From positions 1-47,245 of the forward strand of contig JAAWJI010000032.1 in the NCBI GenBank assembly GCA_022796795.1: 47,245 nucleotides of DNA, read 5' to 3'. This document shows positions 7,902 to 15,960 of the stretch, one piece after another; the first letter of the stretch is position 1; the number at the start of each line of letters is the position of its first letter. The translations under genes and the position numbers were made by a program. Under the pieces are notes generated by a model. The model had not been told where the DNA came from and did not search any database. It worked only from the letters and a program-made list of their open reading frames with translations. The stretch is from Lachnospiraceae bacterium. GTDB lineage: Bacteria > Bacillota > Clostridia > Lachnospirales > Lachnospiraceae.

Positions 7902-9212
7902 ATGAGTGAAAAAATTTCCAGAAAAGACAGAAGCTTTAAATTTGAAACCCTGCAGCTCCATGTGGGACAGGAGAGTCCGGATCCGGCCACAGATGCCCGG
8001 GCAGTGCCTATTTATCAGACATCTTCCTATGTGTTTCGAAACTGCGATCATGCGGCTGCCCGGTTTGACCTGACGGATGCGGGAAATATCTATGGACGGC
8101 TCACCAACCCCACGGAAGAGGTGTTTGAGCAACGGATGGCAGCCCTGGAGGGCGGAGCGGCGGCCCTGGCCGTGGCATCCGGAGCGGCGGCCATTGCCTA
8201 TACCTTTCAAAATCTGGCACAGAATGGGGATCACCTTGTCTCTGCCCAAAATATTTACGGCGGCACCTACAATCTGCTGGCCCACACTCTGCCACAGTAT
8301 GGAATTACCACCACCTTTGTGGATATCTTCGACGAGGCTGCGGTGGAGGCGGCGATTCAGGAGAACACCAAGGCTATTTTTTTGGAGACGCTGGGTAACC
8401 CTAACTCTGACGTGGTAGACATAGAAAGCATTGGGAAGATTGCCCATGCCCACCAGATTCCCCTGGTGGTTGACAATACCTTTGCCACGCCCTACCTGGT
8501 GCGGCCCATTTCCTATGGCGCAGATCTGGTGGTACATTCTGCTACTAAGTTTATCGGGGGTCACGGAACGACCCTGGGAGGCGTGATTATAGACAGTGGA
8601 AAATTTGACTGGGAAGCCTCCGGGAAATTTCCATCTCTCACAGAACCCAATCCCAGCTATCATGGAATCAGCTTTACCAAGGCGGTGGGAGCCGCAGCCT
8701 TTGTGACCAAGATTCGGGCTATCCTGCTGCGGGATACAGGGGCAACCCTTTCGCCTTTTCACGCCTTTTTCCTCTTGCAGGGATTGGAGAGTTTATCGCT
8801 TCGTGTGGAACGCCATGTAGAAAACGCCCTGAAGGTGGTGCAGTATTTGAACAGCCATCCCCAGGTGGAGGCCGTGCACCATCCCTCCGTATCCCCAGAG
8901 GAACGGCAGCGGACGCTTTATGCCAAATATTTCCCCCAGGGCGGCGGTTCTATCTTCACCTTTGAGATCAAAGGCGGCGTGCAGAAAGCCAAAGACTTTA
9001 TTGATAACCTGGAGCTCTTCTCCCTTCTGGCCAATGTGGCGGATGCTAAATCCCTGGTGATCCACCCGGCCACCACCACCCATAGCCAATGCACCCAGGA
9101 AGAGCTGCTGGAACAGGGGATCCGGCCCAATACGATCCGGCTTTCCATCGGAACGGAGCATATTGATGACATACTTCAGGACCTGGAGGAGGCGTTTAAG
9201 GCGGTACGGTAG
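7902..9212 (+). CDS. metY: O-acetylhomoserine sulfhydrylase (PLP enzyme)
   Basis: This enzyme of 436 residues joins sulfide to O-acetylhomoserine to give homocysteine, the direct sulfur route to methionine. The PLP-binding lysine is Lys216 in the motif SATKFIGGHG, and the N-terminal FETLQLHVGQ and substrate-binding YGRLTNPT stretch are typical of the family. The length matches full-length homologues. The start at 7902 follows AGAGGAGA. A GTG 24 bases upstream in frame has no ribosome binding site. It has its own promoter and a structured leader (7767-7848). Related gamma-synthases such as MetB are shorter and lack the insertions seen here. Confidence 0.93.
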   Translation: MSEKISRKDRSFKFETLQLHVGQESPDPATDARAVPIYQTSSYVFRNCDHAAARFDLTDAGNIYGRLTNPTEEVFEQRMAALEGGAAALAVASGAAAIAYTFQNLAQNGDHLVSAQNIYGGTYNLLAHTLPQYGITTTFVDIFDEAAVEAAIQENTKAIFLETLGNPNSDVVDIESIGKIAHAHQIPLVVDNTFATPYLVRPISYGADLVVHSATKFIGGHGTTLGGVIIDSGKFDWEASGKFPSLTEPNPSYHGISFTKAVGAAAFVTKIRAILLRDTGATLSPFHAFFLLQGLESLSLRVERHVENALKVVQYLNSHPQVEAVHHPSVSPEERQRTLYAKYFPQGGGSIFTFEIKGGVQKAKDFIDNLELFSLLANVADAKSLVIHPATTTHSQCTQEELLEQGIRPNTIRLSIGTEHIDDILQDLEEAFKAVR

Positions 9213-9226
9213 AGCTTTTGTCCCCT

Positions 9227-10819
9227 TCAGAAAATATTTTTGTCAAAGATGAGGATGGTAAAATCCTCCACCTGGTGAATGGAAATGGCAGATTCTGTCA
9301 GGATATTTCCATTCTCCAGCATTTCATAGTAATGACTGGTTTTCAGGAGAACAAAATACTGCTGGATTCCGGGCTGATCCTCATACCAGATCAGGCTTGT
9401 CTGATAGGGTTCGATGGTGTAGCCTGCTCCCTCGATGCGGATTCCCCGAGCTTTCACTTGGGAATCGGAGATAACAGTGAGGGCATTGGCCTCCCAGAAG
9501 GTGCTGTAGCCATAGGACAAATCCTGACTCTCCAGGAAGTCTGCCACGGCATACAGATGGTTAACCTGCCGGTAGTCCCGAGGAAGCGTGCAAAGATCCC
9601 CTGCAGCGGTAAGGCCTGTGAGAAAGATTCCCAGGAGTAACAAAACGCCGACTCGTTTCCACTGGAGTTTCTTTAGCTGTTGGAATGACAGGCGCAGAAA
9701 GATTATGGTCATAATACAGGAGGAGTAGACCAGGGGAGACAGGCGCCAGCCTGCGCTGGCCAGTTCTCCGTAAAGCCAGCCAAATAGCAGGATTCCGGTC
9801 AGTGTCCAGTGCATAAGAATATAAATGCGGCTCATGCGGTCCGAAACCTTTTTGTAAAATACCAGAAGCAGAATGGGAATCAGAATAAACGCGATTCCGG
9901 CACACAATTTAATCAGCAGAGATAATCCGCTCAGGGAAAGGATATCCTCTCCGGAGGGTGTGAAGCCCAGAAGCTGCACCCAATAGGGTAATAGGCGCAG
10001 CTGGTTTCCCTCCCAGTTACTGATAGCGGTGTAGATCATATAGCCGTCTTCATAATCTGCCGTATAGCCTGCAGTAAGTCTTCCATGTAGCCAGTAGCCG
10101 GCCAGCAGGGAGAGAACTAAAGCTCCCATGAGAAGCAGAAAAGGTCGTTCTTCCTGCCAGGAGAAGGGACGCTCATCCAGAAAGCGTTCTCCTGCGATTC
10201 CGACCAGTAAAGGAAGCACGGAAATGGAGAGGACCGAGGCGCCGTTTGCGGACACCAGGAGTGTCCAGATGCATAGAAGCGACAGGAGAAGCCATTGGAC
10301 TTTCGTCCTCTGGGCTTTTCTGTATTTTTCATATAGAATGAAAAGGAGCAGGAATATTTGAATTCCCAACACTGCGCAGCTATAGTACAAAACATGTCCC
10401 CAGAAAATTTCCCGCAGTTTATCGCTGAGACTTAAAACCATCAGGATGCCGGCCAGGGCAGACAGACTCTGGGGAAGCGTAAGTCCAAAGACCTTTAAAA
10501 AGAAAAACAGGGACAGGGAAAAGACCAGGAGAAACAGGCACATTCCCAGGATCTGTGTTTTCACAGTCATGCCAAAAAGCCCTATAAAGGGCAGAAAAAA
10601 CCATTGGCCGCCAAAGGGAAGGGTACAGGCGTAGATAAAATCTTTGTTGAAGAGACTTTTGGCTTCATAGGAGGCCTGAGCCCAAAACAGGGAATCCGCG
10701 CAGTCGGAGTTGTAGAACGACCATCCCGTCTGGCAGATATATGTGAATACAAGAACAAGCGCAGCCAGGACAAGGAGAGATCCCCAGAGATATTTCCATT
10801 TTTGATTACCTATCTTCAT
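9227..10819 (-). CDS. Polytopic membrane protein, possibly a GT-C-like glycosyltransferase
   Basis: The protein has 530 residues with about eleven hydrophobic segments in the first 410 and a soluble C-terminal domain of about 120 residues. After the first membrane segment there is an extracytoplasmic loop with acidic residues (FYNSDCADSLFWAQ). A layout with many membrane segments, an acidic first loop and a C-terminal soluble domain resembles GT-C glycosyltransferases that use lipid-linked sugars, but I see no diagnostic motif. It is convergent with metY, with only 14 bases between the stops. GAGGGAG lies 10 bases before the start. The function is unassigned. Confidence 0.75.
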   Translation of the reverse strand: MKIGNQKWKYLWGSLLVLAALVLVFTYICQTGWSFYNSDCADSLFWAQASYEAKSLFNKDFIYACTLPFGGQWFFLPFIGLFGMTVKTQILGMCLFLLVFSLSLFFFLKVFGLTLPQSLSALAGILMVLSLSDKLREIFWGHVLYYSCAVLGIQIFLLLFILYEKYRKAQRTKVQWLLLSLLCIWTLLVSANGASVLSISVLPLLVGIAGERFLDERPFSWQEERPFLLLMGALVLSLLAGYWLHGRLTAGYTADYEDGYMIYTAISNWEGNQLRLLPYWVQLLGFTPSGEDILSLSGLSLLIKLCAGIAFILIPILLLVFYKKVSDRMSRIYILMHWTLTGILLFGWLYGELASAGWRLSPLVYSSCIMTIIFLRLSFQQLKKLQWKRVGVLLLLGIFLTGLTAAGDLCTLPRDYRQVNHLYAVADFLESQDLSYGYSTFWEANALTVISDSQVKARGIRIEGAGYTIEPYQTSLIWYEDQPGIQQYFVLLKTSHYYEMLENGNILTESAISIHQVEDFTILIFDKNIF

Positions 10820-11049
10820 TCAAACAATACTCCCTCACTCAAAATTTAAATCATATCTGACAAAGAGAAACATCTTTGCCAAATACAATCTAACTGTATC
10901 ATTTATAGGAGAACACGTCAAGGGAAGGAGAGACGTGATGGAGGGAATACTGGGGAAAAGACAAACAAAAAGGAAGCGCCGGACTGGAAGGATACGCCAG
11001 GCAAAAGGAAGGAGGCAGAGGGAAGAACCGGGAAGACCAGGAATTAGGA

Positions 11050-11078
11050 TTGTAATACGGAGAAGCGGAAGATATAAT
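11050..11078 (+). promoter_or_regulatory. Promoter of the DUF5655 gene
   Basis: TTGTAA (11050-11055) and a perfect TATAAT (11073-11078) are separated by 17 bases. The predicted transcript begins near 11085, at the ribosome binding site AGGGAGGG, so the leader is very short. The rest of the 10820-11049 gap shows no gene that I can support. Confidence 0.6.
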
Positions 11079-11100
11079 GAAGTCAGGGAGGGATTCAACT

Positions 11101-11511
11101 ATGATGGAATTCATAAACGCAGATGTTCTTTCTTTTTTTGACAAACACCCACAGGCGCTGCCTTTGTACCAGACTTTTGCAGAGCGCGTCTTCAAGGAGG
11201 TGGAGGAGGTTTCCATCCGGGTGCAGAAAACCCAGATCACCTTTTCCAATGAACATAATTTTGCCTTTGTCTCTTTTCTGCCTGCCCGAAAGGCAGCAGA
11301 GCGTCCGGAGGTTTTTATCACGGTGACCTTTGGTCTGTCCTACCGGGTGGATTCCCCGCGTATCGACACGGCGGTGGAGCCCTATGCCAATCGCTGGACC
11401 CACCATATGCTGATTTCCCGGTCGGAGGAAATTGACCAGGAGCTGATGACCTGGATCCGGGAAGCCGCAGCCTTTGCATCAAGAAAGCGGGGAGGCCGCA
11501 AACAGGGATAG
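11101..11511 (+). CDS. DUF5655 domain protein
   Basis: This small soluble protein of 136 residues consists almost entirely of the DUF5655 domain. The typical parts are an acidic start, the HPQALPLYQTF helix, the VQKTQITFSNEHNFAFVS strand pair and a basic tail. The domain is found alone or fused to other proteins and its biochemical role is not known to me. The start at 11101 follows AGGGAGGG by 8 bases. An earlier in-frame ATG at 11077 overlaps the -10 box and is unlikely to be used. The gene appears monocistronic. Confidence 0.75.
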   Translation: MMEFINADVLSFFDKHPQALPLYQTFAERVFKEVEEVSIRVQKTQITFSNEHNFAFVSFLPARKAAERPEVFITVTFGLSYRVDSPRIDTAVEPYANRWTHHMLISRSEEIDQELMTWIREAAAFASRKRGGRKQG

Positions 11512-11568
11512 AGAAGAGATCATACAGGAGAGGCTGTAGAGGGAGCTACAAAACAGGATGGATTAGTC

Positions 11569-11826
11569 TCAACCAATTTCCTTTCTCCAATACTCCCCAT
11601 ACAACGCCTTTCCATAGGGACGGTAATGCTCCAGGGACCGAAAAAAACGGACAAAGGTGTCCTGGGTCAAATCCTCAGCTTCACAGGCATCCTCTATGTG
11701 GAGACGGCAATAGGAAAGAATTTTGGAATAATAGCGGCGTACAAAGGTGTCAATGGCATCTTCGTCGCCGTTTTTCATTTTTTGAATCAGAAGAAAGTCA
11801 GGATCCATGAGCCGTCTCTCCTCCAT
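11569..11826 (-). pseudogene. Truncated ECF-type sigma factor (region 2 only)
   Basis: The frame encodes 85 residues. The part LIQKMKNGDEDAIDTFVRRY followed by EDLTQDTFVRFFRSL is clearly sigma region 2 of an ECF factor. After SLEHYRPYGKAL the similarity stops and the frame ends within 11 residues. Region 4, which reads the -35 box, is missing, and the 57 bases up to the next gene do not hold it. Normal family length is about 160-190 residues. It is therefore a remnant produced by deletion, not a frameshift. A stable core-binding fragment cannot be excluded. Confidence 0.7.
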
Positions 11827-11871
11827 GAAGTTTGTCTTCTATATATTATAAAACGAAAGATTCATTTTTGT

Positions 11872-12132
11872 CTATGAAAGATCGAACTCTTTTAGGATCC
11901 GCAGATATTCCTCGTAGGCTTCGGACATGCGCCGGGAGGAAAACCGTGCGGAAGGCCCGCTGACGGCGATAACCCCCAGGAGATTTCCGTTTTTCCGGAA
12001 GGGAATGGCCATGCTGTTCATGCCCTGTTCCTCCTGCTCAAAATCCACCTCATACTTCACAGACTGGGCGGAAGGCCGACTTTCGTTTAAGAAGACCTTG
12101 GATATGGCGGAGGGGTTAGTAAGTTTGAGCAC
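11872..12132 (-). pseudogene. IclR-family regulator remnant (C-terminal domain only)
   Basis: These 86 residues match the end of the IclR effector-binding domain. The stretch EVDFEQEEQGMNSMAIPF, then GNLLGVIAVSGPSARFS and a closing helix, is characteristic. The N-terminal winged helix and the first half of the effector domain are absent, against about 250 residues in the full protein. The only start codon is a GTG at 12132 with no convincing ribosome binding site. The frame stops making sense right where the opposite-strand remnant begins, so one deletion probably removed the start of both genes. Confidence 0.7.
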
Positions 12133-12141
12133 TGCGAATCC

Positions 12142-12441
12142 ATGGCTGGAGATCTGGACCGGCTGGCCCAGACCCTGAAGACCATGGAACTGGACAACGG
12201 CCTGACGATTGACGACGAAGGGGCCAGAAAAATTGTAGAGGAACGTCCCCTTCCCACCCTGGAGGAGCAGCTGAGGATCTTTGGGGGAGAGCCGGGACAG
12301 ACAGAGGCCGACGCCATTGTCATGAAATATGTGGATATTTTCACAGAGGAAGGCCGGATTTCAAAGGAAGACCGGGATGCCCTGGCAGAGAGCGGATTTG
12401 TTGACAGCTCCCTGTTGCAGGAGATTGCAGCTGGAAAATAA
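12142..12441 (+). pseudogene. Probable substrate-binding protein remnant (C-terminus) of the ABC importer
   Basis: The open frame gives 99 residues from this ATG and continues upstream without a stop to 12091. It has no signal peptide and no ribosome binding site. The composition (alternating short helices, ending in GFVDSSLLQEIAAGK) and its position directly before two permease and two ATPase genes suit the last third of a NitT/TauT-family solute-binding protein of about 330 residues. The family match is an inference from context and style, not a recognised motif. It could instead be an unrelated small protein. Confidence 0.5.
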
Positions 12442-12530
12442 GGGAAAAAGAACAATGATGATCCCTTCAGCACGGGCGCCTGGCCAGGGTCTTTCTGGCT
12501 GAACGGATCGTGGAATACAGGGGGAATACA

Positions 12531-13313
12531 ATGAGTAAAGCAGGGAGACAGTTGATTAAAAAAATCCTGCTGGGGTGTCTGGGAGTGGCCATGTTTCTGG
12601 GAATCTGGCAGCTTCTGATGACTGTGGGAATCATTTCTCAGAGGACCATGAGTACGCCTGGGCAGGTGATGGAGACCTTTCTGGTTAAACTTAGCTCGCC
12701 GGATCCGGACGGGGCAACAGTGCAGGAACACTTCTGGAGCAGCTTAAAGCTTGCTATGGCGGGATTTTTCTCCGCCATCCTGGTGGGGATTCCCATGGGA
12801 CTGGTCATGGGCTACTACCGCACGGCCCGCAGGCTTTTGAATCCAGTGTTTGAGATCATAAGGCCCATCCCGCCCATTGCCTGGATTCCCATTGTAATCC
12901 TGTTTTTAGGTATCGGTATGCCGGCTAAGGTGTTTATTGTATTCATGGCTGCCTTTGTGCCTTGTGTGATCAATTCCTACACCGGGGTAAAGCAGACGAA
13001 TCCCGTGTACATCCAGGCGGCAAAGACCATGGGAGCCGGACACTGGCGGATCTTTACCCGGGTCTGCATCCCATCGGCAGTGCCCATGGTATTTACGGGA
13101 ATCCGCATTTCCCTGGGTTCCTCCTGGTCCACCCTGGTGGCGGCGGAAATGCTGGCATCCACCAATGGACTGGGCTACATGATTCAGATGGGAAGAACCA
13201 TGATCCGGCCGGATACCATTGTAGTGGGTATGTTGGTGATCGGATGTACAGGGGCGCTCATGTCCATCCTGCTGGGGCGGGTGGAACAGCACATTGCGCC
13301 GTGGAGGGATTGA
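12531..13313 (+). CDS. ABC importer permease 1 (SsuC/TauC-like)
   Basis: This is an inner membrane permease of 260 residues with about six membrane segments of the binding-protein-dependent type. The region FEIIRPIPPIAWIPIVILF and the EAA-type loop (AAKTMGAGHWRIFTRVCIPSA) are family hallmarks. The start at 12531 follows AGGGGG. It is the first intact gene of the importer operon. It is paralogous to the next gene, with the same FEIIRPIPPIAWIP stretch, so the two probably form a heterodimeric channel. The NitT/TauT family carries sulfonates, nitrate, thiamine precursors and related compounds. The substrate here is unknown. Confidence 0.9.
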   Translation: MSKAGRQLIKKILLGCLGVAMFLGIWQLLMTVGIISQRTMSTPGQVMETFLVKLSSPDPDGATVQEHFWSSLKLAMAGFFSAILVGIPMGLVMGYYRTARRLLNPVFEIIRPIPPIAWIPIVILFLGIGMPAKVFIVFMAAFVPCVINSYTGVKQTNPVYIQAAKTMGAGHWRIFTRVCIPSAVPMVFTGIRISLGSSWSTLVAAEMLASTNGLGYMIQMGRTMIRPDTIVVGMLVIGCTGALMSILLGRVEQHIAPWRD

Positions 13314-13315
13314 GT

Positions 13316-14089
13316 ATGGCACGAATGAAAAAATGGATGGATCTTTTGCTTCCTGTACTGTCGGTTTTCCTGCTTCTGACTCTGTGGATCCTGCTGCATG
13401 TGAGGAAGCCGGATATTATGCCGGCGCCTCTGGATGTTTTGCAAAAGCTGTGGGAGATTACCCTTCATCCCATCTCCAAGGCAACCCTTCCGATCCACAT
13501 TCTGGTGAGCCTGGGCCGGGTGCTGGGAGCTTTTGCCCTGGCAAGCGTGTTGGGAGTAACCTTTGGAGTTTTGCTTGGCTGGTATGAGACCTTTCACCAT
13601 ATTGCCTGGCCCGTGTTTGAGATTATCCGCCCCATCCCGCCGATTGCCTGGATTCCCCTGATTATTCTGTGGTGCGGGATTGGAGAGACCTCCAAGGTGG
13701 TGATCGTGTTTATCGGAGCCATTGTGCCTATTGTGCTGAATACAGTTGCCGGGATTCGGCAGGTGAATCCCATGCTGCTGAAGGCCGCCCGGTCCATGGG
13801 AGCCAATGATATGGCCATTATGCGGGAGGCTGTGCTTCCCGACAGCCTGCCCTCTATTGTGGCAGGAATGAAGACAGCCCTTTCCACAGGCTGGATGTGC
13901 GTGCTGGCCGCGGAGATGGTGGTGGCCCGGCAGGGTGTGGGATTTCTGATTATAAGAGGCATGGACAGCGGTGATTCCGCTCTGATTCTGGCAGGCATGG
14001 TGGTGATCGGAGTGGTGAGCGCTCTGATTACCGTGGCCCTGAATTATCTGGAGGTGAGGTTATGTCCCTGGAAGGTAACACAGAAATAA
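13316..14089 (+). CDS. ABC importer permease 2 (SsuC/TauC-like)
   Basis: This second permease of 257 residues has the same fold as its neighbour, with FEIIRPIPPIAWIPLIILW and the EAA loop AARSMGANDMAIMREAVLP. The frame is open far upstream, but the start at 13316 is chosen because GGAGGG (13303-13308) lies 7 bases before it and the codon follows the previous stop by 2 bases. Its end overlaps the next ATPase gene by 28 bases, showing tight coupling. Two different permeases with two different ATPases suggest a fully asymmetric transporter. Confidence 0.9.
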   Translation: MARMKKWMDLLLPVLSVFLLLTLWILLHVRKPDIMPAPLDVLQKLWEITLHPISKATLPIHILVSLGRVLGAFALASVLGVTFGVLLGWYETFHHIAWPVFEIIRPIPPIAWIPLIILWCGIGETSKVVIVFIGAIVPIVLNTVAGIRQVNPMLLKAARSMGANDMAIMREAVLPDSLPSIVAGMKTALSTGWMCVLAAEMVVARQGVGFLIIRGMDSGDSALILAGMVVIGVVSALITVALNYLEVRLCPWKVTQK

Positions 14090-14823
14090 AGCTGGAGCAT
14101 GTGTCAAAGACCTTTGTGGATAAGAAAAATATGTCCTATCCGGTGCTAAAAGACATCTGCCTGGAGGTAAAAAAACAGGAATTTCTGGTGCTGCTGGGCG
14201 CCGGGCGAACAGGGAAAACCGTGCTGCTGGAGCTGATCTCCGGGCTGGATGGAGAGTATGAAGGAACCATTTCCTTTGCAGGAGGACAGCTTGAGACCAA
14301 GGATATGGGGATCGTATTTCAGAAATACGCCCTGTTTCCCTGGAAAACTGTGCTGGAAAATGTGGAGATGAACCAGAAGTTCCGGGGCATGGAGAAGGAA
14401 GAGCGGATCGCCAAGGCAAAAGGATATCTGAAGCTTGTGGGCCTGGAGGGCTTTGAGAATCACTATCCCCACCAGATTTCCGGGGGCATGAAGCAGCGCA
14501 CAGCCATTGCCCGGGCCTTTGCGGGAGAGTCGGACATTATGCTTCTGGATGAGCCTTTTGGGGCCCTGGACGCCCAGACCCGGTGGCAGATGGAGGAAGA
14601 GGTACTGCGAATCTGGGAGGAGGAGAAACGGACGGTTATTTTTGTCACCAACAATATTGAGGAGGCCATTTATCTGGGAGACCGGATCGTGCTTCTGGAG
14701 GGAAGTCCGGCCATGATCAAGAAGGAGTATATTCCGGACATGAAACGTCCCCGGAGCTACACGGACACCCGGTTTTTGGAGCTGCGCAATGAGATTGGGG
14801 ATGATTTTGCGCTGGTGCTATAG
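14062..14823 (+). CDS. ABC importer ATPase 1, with a substituted H-switch
   Basis: This 253-residue ATPase resembles SsuB/TauB. Walker A is GAGRTGKT (46-53), the Q-loop is Gln87, the signature ISGGMKQR (139-146) is canonical, and Walker B ends with Glu164. The H-switch histidine, which normally follows the last strand in VTHDIEEA, is replaced by Asn197 in VTNNIEEA. This residue contacts the ATP gamma-phosphate. In a dimer with the next gene product, this weakened half-site would face that protein's degenerate signature. GGAGG lies 7 bases before the start. Confidence 0.9.
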   Translation: MSLEGNTEIKLEHVSKTFVDKKNMSYPVLKDICLEVKKQEFLVLLGAGRTGKTVLLELISGLDGEYEGTISFAGGQLETKDMGIVFQKYALFPWKTVLENVEMNQKFRGMEKEERIAKAKGYLKLVGLEGFENHYPHQISGGMKQRTAIARAFAGESDIMLLDEPFGALDAQTRWQMEEEVLRIWEEEKRTVIFVTNNIEEAIYLGDRIVLLEGSPAMIKKEYIPDMKRPRSYTDTRFLELRNEIGDDFALVL

Positions 14824-14832
14824 GAGGCGGAA

Positions 14833-15576
14833 ATGGGAAATCAGGCAAAGGTAAAGGTGAGAAATCTCACAAAGAAGTTTGGAGATCTGACGGTGCTGGA
14901 TCATGTGTCCTTTGACATAGAGCGGGGCGAATTTGTGTGCATTGTAGGCCCCACAGGCTGCGGTAAGACCACCTTTTTGAATCTTCTGGTAAAGCTTTTG
15001 GAGCCCACGGAAGGGAATATTTTCATAGACGGGGAGGAGGCGGATCCCAAGAAGCACAATCTGTCCTTTGTGTTTCAGGAGCCTTCGGCTTTTCCCTGGC
15101 TTACGGTGGAGCAGAATATCCGCTTCGGCCAGGAGACAAAAAAGCGTCCCAGGCAGGAGATAGATCAAACCACAGAATATATTCTGGAAATGCTGGGATT
15201 AAAGGACTTCCGGAACAAATATCCCCATGAGCTGTCCGCCAGCACCGAGCAGCGGATTGTCATTGGCCGCAGCTTTGCCATGAAGCCGGACCTGCTCCTC
15301 ATGGACGAACCTTACGGACAGATGGATCTGAAGCTTCGCTATTATCTGGAGGACGAGGTGATCCGTCTGCAGCAGGCTGCCAAGAGTACAGTAATCTTTA
15401 TTACCCACAATATTGAGGAGGCCGTGTATTTGGCAGACCGGTGTCTGATTTTATCCCAAAAGCCCACCACAGTCAAGGAAGAAGTGCAGATCAACATGCC
15501 TCATCCCCGGAATGTGGCGTCAAAGGAATTTATCCAGCTGCGAGAATATATTACGGAGCAGATTCGCTGGTGGTAG
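14833..15576 (+). CDS. ABC importer ATPase 2, with a degenerate signature motif
   Basis: This 247-residue ATPase has Walker A GPTGCGKT (39-46), Gln82, Walker B LLLMDEP with Glu159, and the H-switch His192 (ITHNIEEA). The ABC signature, normally LSGGxxQR, reads LSASTEQR (134-141), so both glycines are lost. The D-loop is also altered (GQMD instead of GALD). Family knowledge says the signature glycines contact the partner's ATP, so this subunit completes one weak site and one normal site. It is the last gene of the operon. A hairpin at 15644-15668 follows. Confidence 0.9.
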   Translation: MGNQAKVKVRNLTKKFGDLTVLDHVSFDIERGEFVCIVGPTGCGKTTFLNLLVKLLEPTEGNIFIDGEEADPKKHNLSFVFQEPSAFPWLTVEQNIRFGQETKKRPRQEIDQTTEYILEMLGLKDFRNKYPHELSASTEQRIVIGRSFAMKPDLLLMDEPYGQMDLKLRYYLEDEVIRLQQAAKSTVIFITHNIEEAVYLADRCLILSQKPTTVKEEVQINMPHPRNVASKEFIQLREYITEQIRWW

Positions 15577-15643
15577 AGGGCCTTGTCCCAAAGGGATGAG
15601 GAGGAACATCCATACCAGAATATCCATACAGACAGAGGAAAAG

Positions 15644-15671
15644 CCAGCAGGTGTGAGAGACCTGCTGGTTT
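15644..15671 (+). terminator. Probable terminator of the ABC importer operon
   Basis: CCAGCAGGT and ACCTGCTGG form a perfect 9-pair stem with a 7-base loop, followed by only TTTCGCT, so termination may be weak. The rest of the 384-base gap holds the promoter of the next gene and nothing else I can support. Confidence 0.55.
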
Positions 15672-15825
15672 CGCTATGCTCTTATTTCCCTGCTCTCTTA
15701 CGTTGCCGGCACCAGGGTGATCCGTAACATTTCGGAGACTATGGTTATAAAACAGGGCGGAAAGTCATTGAGAAGCCAATAAGAAGGCGGTGAAAAGGCG
15801 GGTGGGAAGGCAGGGAAAATTTCCG

Positions 15826-15854
15826 GTGACAAGGAGAAGGGAACGTGATAAAAT
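15826..15854 (+). promoter_or_regulatory. Promoter of the first MATE exporter gene
   Basis: GTGACA (15826-15831) and TAAAAT (15849-15854) are separated by 17 bases. Each box differs from consensus at one position. The leader would be about 100 bases. Confidence 0.5.
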
Positions 15855-15960
15855 AAGAAGAACGGCATATACAGCCGGTCTTTTACTTTACAGGAAAGCG
15901 TGTGCTGTGAAACAAAAGCCTTGCGGAGGATGCGCACGCAAGTGAATAGGAAGGAATTAT

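Noticed and set aside
10935..11141. Small basic open frame (68 codons) upstream of the DUF5655 gene.
   Set aside because: Arg/Lys/Gly-rich translation without domain features. It overlaps the DUF5655 promoter, ribosome binding site and start.
12442..12530. Third copy of the structured element, suggested by CTGGCTGAACG near 12500.
   Set aside because: Only the last 11 bases match. The outer stem partner and the internal conserved sequences are absent.
12962..13315. N-terminal extension of permease 2.
   Set aside because: It overlaps permease 1 in another frame. The start at 13316 has an ideal ribosome binding site and gives the normal family length.
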